NCBI GenBank assembly: GCA_033064195.1
Contig: JARBJD010000319.1
Coordinates: 1-64,000, forward strand
DNA length: 64,000 nt
Direction: 5' to 3'
Origin: Blattamonas nauphoetae
Taxonomy: Eukaryota; Preaxostyla; Oxymonadida
In this document: positions 12,447-22,009 of the stretch, piece by piece
Position numbering within the stretch: the first letter of the stretch is position 1
How the letters are laid out: the number at the start of each line of letters is the position of its first letter
Notes under the pieces: model-generated
Told to the model about the DNA's origin: nothing
Seen by the model: the letters and a program-made list of their open reading frames with translations, nothing else
Databases searched by the model: none
Made by a program: the position numbers and the translations under genes

Positions 12447-13180
12447 GCTTACGATCATCAACCGGCAGCGTCAATCACAGAATCTACAACCTTGAATCGG
12501 AAAAGGCGGGATACATTGACTCCTCATCTCCAGTTGAAATCGGGAGTTGAGGGCGAGTGGGAGAGTGTGATGAATGCTCTAACTTGAGTGACGCTGGGTC
12601 GGCGGAATCGATGGATGTGGGGAGATCAAAGGTCACATCAATGTGCTCTCCTGCACAGGGACGTTGACATCGTCGTTGTCCTCAATCAGCTCAAAAATTC
12701 TACACGATAAAGTCTTTCGCTTCTTCAAGAGTCACAACAACAAACATTGGTAAATCAGCGGCAATAAATTCAGAATCAACCAGAAAAAATGGATATATTG
12801 TGTGAAGAGGACCACAATTTCCATTGGAACATAACAAGCCAGATCTTCTCCTAATTTCCTGAATGGCGAAGCAACGAAGGTTATTCACAACTTTTTAAGC
12901 ACACACGGCGATTTTTCCTCAACCTCCGCCAATTGCGGTTCAGCACTGTTCAGAGTACAGCAACGATCAAACTCGTATCAACTGCTTCCTTCATCACGGG
13001 TACTGCCCTGTTTGGAGACCCATCATCTGGAGAAGATCCACGCCTCTGCCAATCGATCACTCTTTTGTGGTCTTTGCAACTTTCAATCGAGCAGAATGTC
13101 TCATTTCTGGATCGCGATGAGCCCTGCATGGAACACTGGCTTAACTTGAACGTTTCTGTCACTGATTCTGTTGTATAATA
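12447..13180 (-). pseudogene. Remnant of a second minus-strand gene, block A
   Basis: The minus strand reads as scattered protein-like pieces (FFLVDSEFIAADLPMFVVV, then ELIEDNDDVNVPVQ) broken by stops and frame changes. The same pieces recur at 61510-62130 in block C with different damage, so an ancestral gene or exon set probably lay between the secreted-protein gene and the NTPase gene. No family recognised. Confidence 0.35.
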
Positions 13181-13400
13181 CTGTCCAGATTTGACCGTTT
13201 GATAAAGTTTGTTTAATACAGGTTCAGGAGAGTGAGATCAGATGAGAGATGTCAGACGGACGAAAGAGAATTTCACAGGACTTCTAAGGAGAGACATTGA
13301 ACACATCTCTTCTCAATCTGTTTGCTAGGTTGCTGAATGATCATTGAACAACGATTTCATGACCAGTGAAAACAAAAGTGTCGAACGACCTGTCGGTGGG

Positions 13401-13417
13401 AACTATGGGTCTTGATC
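13401..13417 (+). promoter_or_regulatory. Shared AACTATGGGTC motif, 57 b before start (NTPase A)
   Basis: AACTATGGGTCTTGATC begins exactly 57 bases before the ATG at 13458. Its internal ATG opens a 14-codon upstream frame (MGLDREATFYNLRD) that closes with TAG just before the gene. The block C homolog has the same motif, spacing and a 14-codon upstream frame differing at few residues. Confidence 0.6.
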
Positions 13418-13457
13418 GCGAGGCAACATTCTACAATCTGCGAGATTAGTTGATATC

Positions 13458-16400
13458 ATGAGCACAGGTCCCCCCCCTCCCAATCCTACTCACATTGATC
13501 TCTCTGACGAACATCTAAGTGATCTATCTGACAGTAATCTTAGTGATCACTCAAGCACTGAAGACACCATAAACGATGAATCACAAGATGTCGAGAGTCT
13601 CAGGCGCGCAAATGAAAAACTTAAGCGGAAACTGCAGCGAATAGAAGCAAAAAAAAAGAAAAAGAAACAAGATAAAATGCGAAAAAAAGAAGAAAAAAAG
13701 CAACTCGATCAAAAAACAATCAATCTTAACATCATCAAAGCTCAATCTGAAACACTCGATATGATCAAGCCAATCCTACAACACTTCCCCCCGCCCAAGT
13801 ATGAAGGTGTCGCCAAGCTTATCAGCGACTTTTTGCTGCTCAATGATGGCCATATCCTGTTTTCCAGGACTTGGCTCAAGAATGATACGACTGTCCTGTC
13901 AACCCCGCTGCTCTTCCGTCCCGTCTACATTATCATCCTTCATGAGATCTTGAAATTCATTGAACACTTCTTCAAGTCAGGAACACCCATAGGGCGCCCC
14001 GGTCATGCATTCTACATTGCTGGAGATCAAGGGATTGGGAAGACATCGCTCATGCTGATTCTGATGAGCATCTTGTCACTCCGTTCAATTGACTTCCACT
14101 ATGAAAAAGGCTTCAAGGATGGAAAGAGACAAGATTTCCGACCCTCACAAATCGGCGAAAAAACCTTCAGTTTTGATGAATTAGTGGGTACTGACAGATC
14201 GAGCCTCAATGAAATCCTCATCCACATCCATGACGATTGTCCCCCTCCCGAAGACATCCAAGACAACCATCTCCATTTCATCTTCACCTCTCCAGATCCG
14301 AAACGACTCCCCCCTCCAGAAAAGAAAGACGACACCTCTCCCAATGACCAACCGATTCCCATCCCCTCTTCAGATGCAAAGATCCTCCCCCCAGAGAAGC
14401 AACCGCAACCTTCCACCACTCAAACACAAGCCCAAGCATCGTCATCTCCAGAGCCTTCTTCGAACCATCCCTGTCATATCTTTCGTCTCCCGACGTTCTC
14501 GCTGGCGGAAGATGCCGTCGCAATGGTCGGGTGCACACCAACCGTCCCGTTCACTGTCCTCTCCCCGGAGGACATGCAACTTCGAAAAAAAGACCAGGAA
14601 ACCCTCCTCTCCATTGAGATGGACAAAGACGAGATTGCAGGCAGACTGCCAAGAGCATTTGTTGATAATATCTTGTCGTCCAAGAACTCAACAGTGGCAA
14701 AGGAACTGAAAAATCTGGTGGGAGACGAGAGGGTCTCATTGACCCAATGGAAGAAATTTTGCAGTAAGATTGAGGAAGAAATTGCATCAAGAGCAGTGAC
14801 AGTGGAAGCGAAACCAAAACCATCACAGAAATCGACGGAAATTGGTGGAAAAGGCAAACGATCTAAACACCCATCAAAGAACACGCCAACACGTGACATC
14901 TCACAAACAGAATATGCACAAATAGTAGCAAGACAACAAGAAGAAGATATACGGCAAGCATTTCTGGAATTCAAACGAGAAGAAGAAGAAAAAAAGCGAA
15001 AAGAAGAAGAAGAAGAAAAGCGCAAAAAAGAAGCCGATTTAAACATCGTCGTCACTCCGCCCATATCTCACATCGCTCAGGGCAGCTCGGTCAACATGAA
15101 ACAATCCCAACAGGAATGGGAGGAATACCGTGACAGATTTGAACAAGCCCCGCAGAAAAGGAAGGAAGAAGCCAAGGGAAAAGAAGAAGAAGAAGGAAAG
15201 CAAGAAGAGGTAATCGAAGCCGATTTACACATCATCGCCGCTCAATCTCAAACCATCCATTTGATAAAGCCAGCTCGCATCGAACCGCTGAGTGAGGAAG
15301 ATACTGTCGATGAAGATACCAATCAGAAAAGGAAGGAAGATAAAAAGATCGACAGGTTCTACACGTCACTGAATAAACGGATACAGAACCAGAAAGAGAT
15401 ACCTGATCGTGAACGCATCATCGCAGTGGTGAACTGGTTGATGAACCAGCTCAAAGTCCATTCCAAGAGAAGCAAAGAACAAGCAGAATTCATCAAAGGT
15501 TTAATTCGCAAGCTCGTGCTCTTTGAATGGGACCAATCAGAACAGCAAGACCAGGATGCTCAGAATGCAGAAGCCACAACAACAGCCCAAAATACTCAGA
15601 ACGAGGGGGGAGAAGACGAGCAGATGGCAGAAAAGATAATCACACCAGAAGTCAAAAACGGTGAGGAAGTGGAGGGGAAGGGCACTGATACTGAGAAAGC
15701 AGAAGCCGCACCGACAGGCAAAAATGCTCAGGAAGAGAAAGGAAACGACACTGATGTTGAGAAACCGAAGACTGCAGAAGAGCACGAGCGAGAAAGACAA
15801 CGAGTTATTACGGAAAAGCTTTTCGAGATTGCAAAATCGTACGACCTGCCATCTCCTGATATCGTCAGAGAAATCCAGGAATTCTCTGTATTGATCGAAA
15901 AAGTGAAAATAGCAAATCCGCAGACTTCACCCTCACCCAAAGACCTGACCGATCTCACAGCACAACTTGTGAGACTGAAGACACTCATCGAAGGACCAAA
16001 CGTCTCTGAAGCCGCGAATCGCCAGAATGTGCGAGATGCAGTGACGAGTGTCTCTAAACAGGACAGACTGAAGGACAAGAAACGGAGAACACTTCTGTTC
16101 AGCACTCTGATTGACATGCTAATCACTCCTCCTCCTTACGATTCCAGAAAAAAGGTTCTGCAGTCTCTCTTCGTCCACCCCGCTGAAGATGTGAAAACCA
16201 CAGACATCTGTCTCCGATACCACCTTAACTTTCTTCTCACCCAATCGAGAAGATTACAATCAAACAACCAAGCATTGGATTTCATAGTAACTCAACTTAT
16301 CGAATATATCCGCTATTCCCAAATGAAAGCAAACCCTAAGATCTCAGCTCCCATCAAGTTGGCTTTTAACAAAACAAAGATGGCAAGCATAGCGTGTGAT

Positions 16401-19400
16401 TTCCTGATGATGATTATGAATCCACCGATCGCGCCTGTGGATCCCGCACACGAAAGGGCGCGTCACTCGCTCAATCCAATGGATCCACCGCACATCCAAG
16501 TAGAGCAAAGACTGGAGTATGTGCAGAATCAGATCGAGCAAGTCCAAGTTGAACTCTCACTCGTGTCTCTGATGGATGAATTCTACTTCATTGCTCAAGA
16601 CATAAATATTCTTGTGACACCTCACTCGATCCTGAGGGGTCTGTCCGAACGACAAGAGAAACCTGAACTGGATTTGATTCGCGAGCGAGTGGTGGTGTAC
16701 TACGGGAATCTGAGAGACGATGGGTTGCGTGGTTGGATCGAAAATGCGATAAGGACACTCCTCCCTCTTATCGACACTGCTGGAGCGCTGGAAGCCGTGA
16801 TGTCGGCAATTCAAGACAATTTGAACACAATCATCACGCAATTCAACGAAAAAAATCCATCAGAATGTTCAGTGATCAATCGACAATGGCTGGCCATTGT
16901 TCGTTCGGTGATGAACACCATTTTGTATCTGATCGACGCAGGCACCCCTCGATGCGAGATCTTGGAAAAGTACAAAGGACTTCGACAATTGCTGACAACT
17001 GTCTACTTGTCCAACCAAGACCATATTCTGAGAGTCGCTGATCAACAGTTGAATCAGAATTGTGAAGAGCCCAAGTCTGATTATGTGAATGACTTGACTG
17101 TCTTCTTCGCACATTTCGGAACATCTGAATCTCAAGCTCCCGGCGGAGGAGACAGTCGCGAGATGTCGCTTGACCTCGATTTGGAGTCTTTGAGAACTAT
17201 TGAACTCCCTCGAACACTCCAACTCGCACCCGTATCTCAGGATCGTCTGGAACGAATGTCGATTGCGCTCTTCGCTCGGAACCTACTCTGTTTCCTCCAG
17301 CTGGAGACTGGATTTCCTTTTGACGAACCATGCTATCTCACAGAGTTCTACACTGAATTCCTGCAGAAGTGGAATCCTGGTGATATTGTACATCGCTCAT
17401 TCGTGGACTTCATGAACGCGACCAATCTCCTGTCGCAGAAGAACTTCAGAGTGACACCTGACAAGTTCACTGACTTCCTGGAGAAAGAACATCCCACACT
17501 TAAAACGGATCCGACTCCACTGCAGAAGTTGAGGGAGAAGTCGCATCTGAAATCGATGATGACAGAACGGATCACACTTCAGGTTGCTGATCCTGAGCAA
17601 CCATTCAAAAACTTCCTGACCAGACAGTTTGGAGTTCATTTTCTGCTGTGGGCTTCGACAGACCTTCTGATGAAAGCAGCTGATGCCATTCCATCTCCAA
17701 AACCGAGAACAGAGACAACACATTCTCAGGACGAAGCCCGTCCATCTCAAGAATCTGGAGATGAGAGAACTGTCGGGATGTTGAACGTGGCTCGCGCGTC
17801 GATCTTCGGGCCTTCGCCTCGTTGGCTGACGTCGACCGACGCTCGAACAAACAGAGGACTGGTGTTCTTGTGGGATGGCGTTTTGAACAGTGAATCCGCC
17901 AAAGCGTTGACAGAAGTTGCAGACTCGAACCACAGCCGAATTATGGAGTTTAATACTCCACTTATTTTCTTCGAAAAGACTCTGAACGCAGCTTGGGATG
18001 ATATTTCGTCATTGGTCCCACTTCTCCGTGAATACAGGACAAAGGAAAAGCGACCGTCACTTTTAAGATCGGTGTTTTCTTTGATATTTAAGAAAATCGC
18101 AGAAGCCATCGAACAGATGGAGAGACAAATTCTTTTCGTGCCTGTGTCACCCTTCGTGGAGCAAATCATGCAGTCTGAAGTGGTCGCCGCAATCGCTCGA
18201 CTGATGAATCAAACTGATTACAACACATTCAAGAATAACCAGACCAGCCATAGATTCCAAATGCCGCCCAATGTGGAGGAACCACTTGTTTGCATCTCGT
18301 TCCTTCTGAATTGTCCAACACCAATCTATTTCAGCACAACAACTACTAAATTTACATCTAAACACACTTGCGTTTCTTCCCAACAGAGTATATTCTGGAG
18401 TCGCCGTCCACAATTTGAAACAACAGCAACGAAGGTCACTTCAATGCCAATGCTCACGTTCCCACAGCTCTCGAACAAAAGTGTGGAGGGCACGAAATTT
18501 CCACAGTCACACATCCCGACGGAGAGAGGAAAGACGGATTTCTATGCTGAAGATCTTCAGGAAGTGACAGGTGGAAATTTACCAGGGCTTGATGCACTGA
18601 TTGTGTCAAGAGGGACTGATGCAGCTTGTGAAACGATTTTCATGGCGATTCAAGCGACAAGCTCGAAAACTCACTCTCTGGCGGTCGATGGCATCACTCT
18701 CATGCAACAATTGCTATTCCAAGCAATGTGTCATTTGGAGCCGTCCGAAGAAATTGTGGCGATCTACAATTATGCCACAACGCAGGAGGAATTTACATTT
18801 CCTTCGCGAACAGGGATTCTTGGCTTCCACATGGTGTCATCACACCTGAAGTTCGATGATAACACTCTTGCCCATATGTCGAGCATGCTCCGCCGTCGCG
18901 ATCGTCCACTCGTATCGAACCCATTTGAATCGCAGCCAACAATGACAACAAGTTTCATCACAAACACTCTCCTCGCGAATCTCCCACGATATCCAACTTT
19001 CTCAAAGGCATTCGATCCATGGAAGACAACTCTGCTCAATATGAAGATACTCACTGATCCAAGCTTCATTCTGCCATATCGATGGAAACTGTTATGCGAT
19101 GTCCTTCAGGACTCATCGCCCGCTCTCTTCGAACAAGATGGGATGGTACGCAAAACGATACAGGAAATGCTTCGAATTGGACTCAGTCCCAATGACCTGG
19201 GTGAGTCAGTGGAAGACCGAATCAAGACATTCAAGAGCTTCCTCCTCTATATAGCCATATCATGTCGAAGGAAAAAGCTCTTACATCCCAACACGGGTGA
19301 GGATGATTTTGACTTTGTCAATCTTGTGAAATCAATTATTGGGACAGATACATCTCCAGCATTCCAAACCATTCTCACGTCGCTCACTGGACAGGCATCA

Positions 19401-21803
19401 ACCATGGACCAATCCATGCGTGACGAGCAACTCAAACAGTTAGACAGTCTGTACAGAGAGAATCGCATCCAAATGAGACTGTACCCTGTTTACCGCGTCA
19501 TGACGAACAATGCGATGAAGCGGCTGAGGAATCCAACACAGGAATGTCTGTCTGTGATTCAGAGTGAGAAAGATGGAGGGGTGTTCCGTGTCCCAACAAG
19601 AAACAACCTGTCTGCGATTCTCCACTGTGGAACTGTTCTTTTGGACAACATCCCTCCATTGTCTCCGACAACCCCCGATTCACTCCCTCAATCCAAAACA
19701 CTGAAAATTCCTGTGCATTCGTTCGTTCTGGCGAAACACGGTTTCTCTGATTCGATTCCTTCTCTGTGCGAACTCAAACAGAATGATGTTGAGAATGAAG
19801 TAACAAACGTGACACCATCCCCACTCATTCGATGGCTCCCACATCGAGTTGTGATTGATCCATCGCTCTTCCCGAAGACTCAACCTCAAGAGGAATCATT
19901 GTCGTTTTTCACCACCTTCATCCATTGCCTGTTTAACAATCCTTTCATCCCTGTCACAACCTCTTTCACAACAGATCTTCTGAACCGTAATCGAGATGAC
20001 AAATCTCTTCTTGTTCACCTTCAGACAATCATTCCCAAACTCGACTCATTTCTATCCGAGTTAAAACTCAAAGACATTGCAGTGAAGAAAGCAGCTGACA
20101 AACCCGAAGGCCCCGAAATCGAAAAAGACAGCGGATCACAGGACGACACCGACCGTCATGAAGTGAAGGAAGCAGATGACAAACCCGAAGGCCCTGAAAT
20201 CGAAAAAGTCGGCGGATCACAGAAAACATCCAACAAACCTAAAAAAGAGAAATACAAAGGATTGCAGACAATACTGGACAAGCTATCAGATATTCTAAAA
20301 GAAGAACAAGCCTCCTCCGTTCTCTCCGAGCTCCCCGAACTCAGGTCGTCTCCCAGAAAGTTTAAACTCAACCGGGTCCAGAGAGATATCGTTAACCCAG
20401 ACATCGAAGCGATCGAATCGATCGAGGCAATTCGACAACAGCCGACTCTCGTGTTTATGAAGTCTGGGAGTGATTTCTTAGCTCCATCGACTAAAGAACC
20501 CAAGTTTGTTGTCGACTTGAAGACAGAAGCTCACCTCTTCCCGATTCCGTTCAGCACGGGATACAAAGAAGGGGAACTCAGAGAAGAAATGAAGCAGATC
20601 TACGAACCATTGACTCAACTTCTGCCAGAACACTTTCCGAAGGAACATGTCTCACACTCGCCTCCCCCACACTTGCCTCTCTCACACTCGCCTCCCTCAC
20701 TCTCGCCTCCCCCACACTTGCCTCTCTCACACTCGCCTCCCTCACTCTCGCCTCTCTCTCTCTCACTCCTCTCAGTTGAGGCTGAAGGAAACAGGGAACA
20801 ACATGAGATTTCATCGTCTAAGGAAGAAGCAGAAAGCATAGCTCGAGCAATTGAGGATTCAGAAATTCTGAGAATCGGAGAAACATCGACAACGCCTCTC
20901 TTCGTGTTTATTGTTGATGAGGATCTCCCCGATCACGAGAGTCTGCCCATGTCACTCCATTCTGCCAACGGCAATGTTGACTGTGGCGTGATGCGACAAA
21001 GAAGCCTTGCAGATATCCTGTGGATCCTGTTCCTAACTCGCATCTCGCGTGAAGTGATGGCACTCTCACTCAACACTTCCCTGAAACCAAAAGACTTCAC
21101 CGAATATGTGCTCCCGTTCATCTCCCAAGTGCTCATGGATGAGTTTTACCGCCAAAAGGTTAAAATCATCCTTCCCAATATATTCCAAGCCATCATTTCT
21201 CTTGTCGAAGCAGAAGGTCTGGATAACCTCAACGAGCACCCATCGATCGGCATTGAGCTTCTTGTGTCTTCGTATCTCCACATGAAAGACGAAGCAGCTG
21301 TATTTTCTCTTTCACGTCTTTTGATGATGTGCAAATCAAAACCGAATGGCGAAACACGGTTGGATACACTCATCAACAATGCATCACCAACCAATGAACT
21401 CGACCTACTGACTCGCTGGTTCAAACTTCTGTATTCGAACGTGAAAGAATTCGGATTCGACGTTGCGATCAAGAGTTATGGTTTCACGACTGCCACTATT
21501 CGATCAAACCTCCTCACTGCTTTCTATCTAATCATCGAGCTCAAACGTAAGGATCAGCAGCCACTTGTTACTCAGCTGCTCGCAACGATCACTTTCATTC
21601 TGAACGCAGGCACGCAACAGTTCTTCGATGAAAGGGACCGACCAACACTTCACGACCTACAAGAACTGGCTGTCAAATGCAGCCAGTCGTTGACCAACAT
21701 CAAAGACCCTCGCAGAATCACCATCGCCAACCTCAGTCTGATGATCGCCACCATTCTTGGCCCTTCTCCCCGCCCCAAACCGAACCCTCAAGAGCGGAAC
21801 TAG
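13458..21803 (+). CDS. Giant P-loop NTPase with helical C-terminal module, block A
   Basis: An intact intronless 2,781-residue gene. Residues 1-100 are acidic then strongly coiled-coil (a Lys/Glu-rich run near 60-95). A Walker A motif GDQGIGKT lies at about 189-196, inside a domain with FRPVYIIILHEILKF before it and a Walker-B-like IHIHDDCPPP about 65 residues later. The layout recalls the P-loop NTPase of Crinkler/RHS-type eukaryotic proteins, but the likeness is weak. Low-complexity charged coiled coil follows to about residue 780, then a long mostly alpha-helical region without known motifs, a Ser/Pro/His repeat near 2400, and the C-terminal module shared with the small genes (RWFKLLYSNVKEFGF). 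No signal peptide or membrane helix is evident, so it is probably intracellular. Homolog at 62406. Activity and substrate unknown. Confidence 0.8.
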   Translation: MSTGPPPPNPTHIDLSDEHLSDLSDSNLSDHSSTEDTINDESQDVESLRRANEKLKRKLQRIEAKKKKKKQDKMRKKEEKKQLDQKTINLNIIKAQSETLDMIKPILQHFPPPKYEGVAKLISDFLLLNDGHILFSRTWLKNDTTVLSTPLLFRPVYIIILHEILKFIEHFFKSGTPIGRPGHAFYIAGDQGIGKTSLMLILMSILSLRSIDFHYEKGFKDGKRQDFRPSQIGEKTFSFDELVGTDRSSLNEILIHIHDDCPPPEDIQDNHLHFIFTSPDPKRLPPPEKKDDTSPNDQPIPIPSSDAKILPPEKQPQPSTTQTQAQASSSPEPSSNHPCHIFRLPTFSLAEDAVAMVGCTPTVPFTVLSPEDMQLRKKDQETLLSIEMDKDEIAGRLPRAFVDNILSSKNSTVAKELKNLVGDERVSLTQWKKFCSKIEEEIASRAVTVEAKPKPSQKSTEIGGKGKRSKHPSKNTPTRDISQTEYAQIVARQQEEDIRQAFLEFKREEEEKKRKEEEEEKRKKEADLNIVVTPPISHIAQGSSVNMKQSQQEWEEYRDRFEQAPQKRKEEAKGKEEEEGKQEEVIEADLHIIAAQSQTIHLIKPARIEPLSEEDTVDEDTNQKRKEDKKIDRFYTSLNKRIQNQKEIPDRERIIAVVNWLMNQLKVHSKRSKEQAEFIKGLIRKLVLFEWDQSEQQDQDAQNAEATTTAQNTQNEGGEDEQMAEKIITPEVKNGEEVEGKGTDTEKAEAAPTGKNAQEEKGNDTDVEKPKTAEEHERERQRVITEKLFEIAKSYDLPSPDIVREIQEFSVLIEKVKIANPQTSPSPKDLTDLTAQLVRLKTLIEGPNVSEAANRQNVRDAVTSVSKQDRLKDKKRRTLLFSTLIDMLITPPPYDSRKKVLQSLFVHPAEDVKTTDICLRYHLNFLLTQSRRLQSNNQALDFIVTQLIEYIRYSQMKANPKISAPIKLAFNKTKMASIACDFLMMIMNPPIAPVDPAHERARHSLNPMDPPHIQVEQRLEYVQNQIEQVQVELSLVSLMDEFYFIAQDINILVTPHSILRGLSERQEKPELDLIRERVVVYYGNLRDDGLRGWIENAIRTLLPLIDTAGALEAVMSAIQDNLNTIITQFNEKNPSECSVINRQWLAIVRSVMNTILYLIDAGTPRCEILEKYKGLRQLLTTVYLSNQDHILRVADQQLNQNCEEPKSDYVNDLTVFFAHFGTSESQAPGGGDSREMSLDLDLESLRTIELPRTLQLAPVSQDRLERMSIALFARNLLCFLQLETGFPFDEPCYLTEFYTEFLQKWNPGDIVHRSFVDFMNATNLLSQKNFRVTPDKFTDFLEKEHPTLKTDPTPLQKLREKSHLKSMMTERITLQVADPEQPFKNFLTRQFGVHFLLWASTDLLMKAADAIPSPKPRTETTHSQDEARPSQESGDERTVGMLNVARASIFGPSPRWLTSTDARTNRGLVFLWDGVLNSESAKALTEVADSNHSRIMEFNTPLIFFEKTLNAAWDDISSLVPLLREYRTKEKRPSLLRSVFSLIFKKIAEAIEQMERQILFVPVSPFVEQIMQSEVVAAIARLMNQTDYNTFKNNQTSHRFQMPPNVEEPLVCISFLLNCPTPIYFSTTTTKFTSKHTCVSSQQSIFWSRRPQFETTATKVTSMPMLTFPQLSNKSVEGTKFPQSHIPTERGKTDFYAEDLQEVTGGNLPGLDALIVSRGTDAACETIFMAIQATSSKTHSLAVDGITLMQQLLFQAMCHLEPSEEIVAIYNYATTQEEFTFPSRTGILGFHMVSSHLKFDDNTLAHMSSMLRRRDRPLVSNPFESQPTMTTSFITNTLLANLPRYPTFSKAFDPWKTTLLNMKILTDPSFILPYRWKLLCDVLQDSSPALFEQDGMVRKTIQEMLRIGLSPNDLGESVEDRIKTFKSFLLYIAISCRRKKLLHPNTGEDDFDFVNLVKSIIGTDTSPAFQTILTSLTGQASTMDQSMRDEQLKQLDSLYRENRIQMRLYPVYRVMTNNAMKRLRNPTQECLSVIQSEKDGGVFRVPTRNNLSAILHCGTVLLDNIPPLSPTTPDSLPQSKTLKIPVHSFVLAKHGFSDSIPSLCELKQNDVENEVTNVTPSPLIRWLPHRVVIDPSLFPKTQPQEESLSFFTTFIHCLFNNPFIPVTTSFTTDLLNRNRDDKSLLVHLQTIIPKLDSFLSELKLKDIAVKKAADKPEGPEIEKDSGSQDDTDRHEVKEADDKPEGPEIEKVGGSQKTSNKPKKEKYKGLQTILDKLSDILKEEQASSVLSELPELRSSPRKFKLNRVQRDIVNPDIEAIESIEAIRQQPTLVFMKSGSDFLAPSTKEPKFVVDLKTEAHLFPIPFSTGYKEGELREEMKQIYEPLTQLLPEHFPKEHVSHSPPPHLPLSHSPPSLSPPPHLPLSHSPPSLSPLSLSLLSVEAEGNREQHEISSSKEEAESIARAIEDSEILRIGETSTTPLFVFIVDEDLPDHESLPMSLHSANGNVDCGVMRQRSLADILWILFLTRISREVMALSLNTSLKPKDFTEYVLPFISQVLMDEFYRQKVKIILPNIFQAIISLVEAEGLDNLNEHPSIGIELLVSSYLHMKDEAAVFSLSRLLMMCKSKPNGETRLDTLINNASPTNELDLLTRWFKLLYSNVKEFGFDVAIKSYGFTTATIRSNLLTAFYLIIELKRKDQQPLVTQLLATITFILNAGTQQFFDERDRPTLHDLQELAVKCSQSLTNIKDPRRITIANLSLMIATILGPSPRPKPNPQERN
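20661..20750 (+). repeat. In-frame 45-base minisatellite in the NTPase gene
   Basis: Two exact-looking 45-base units (starts 20661 and 20706) encode a Pro/Ser/His/Leu-rich 15-residue repeat (PPPHLPLSHSPPSLS). Partial units flank it. Because the period is a multiple of three, copy-number change would alter linker length without breaking the frame. Confidence 0.85.
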
Positions 21804-22009
21804 TCCTCCACCAAACTGAATGTTCTTGACCAGTTGATCACCTCCCCCAGAAACGGATTACAATAATCACTCAAAATTTCTTCATTCATAAACCATTCGC
21901 AATTTTCATATTTTTAAACAATTTGGTGAAAATGCGAGGCCAGTTGAAATCCCGAAAGCGATAAAGGTCCAGATCTCACCAATAGTTAGACATCATCGTT
22001 CTCCAAATC

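Noticed and set aside
20641-20760. CRISPR-like or centromeric repeat
   Set aside because: Only two 45-base units, in frame inside a coding region; no spacer structure.
13458-21803. Confident assignment of the giant NTPase to the Crinkler/RHS class
   Set aside because: Only a Walker A, a Walker-B-like motif and general layout agree; no C-terminal effector domain of that class is visible.
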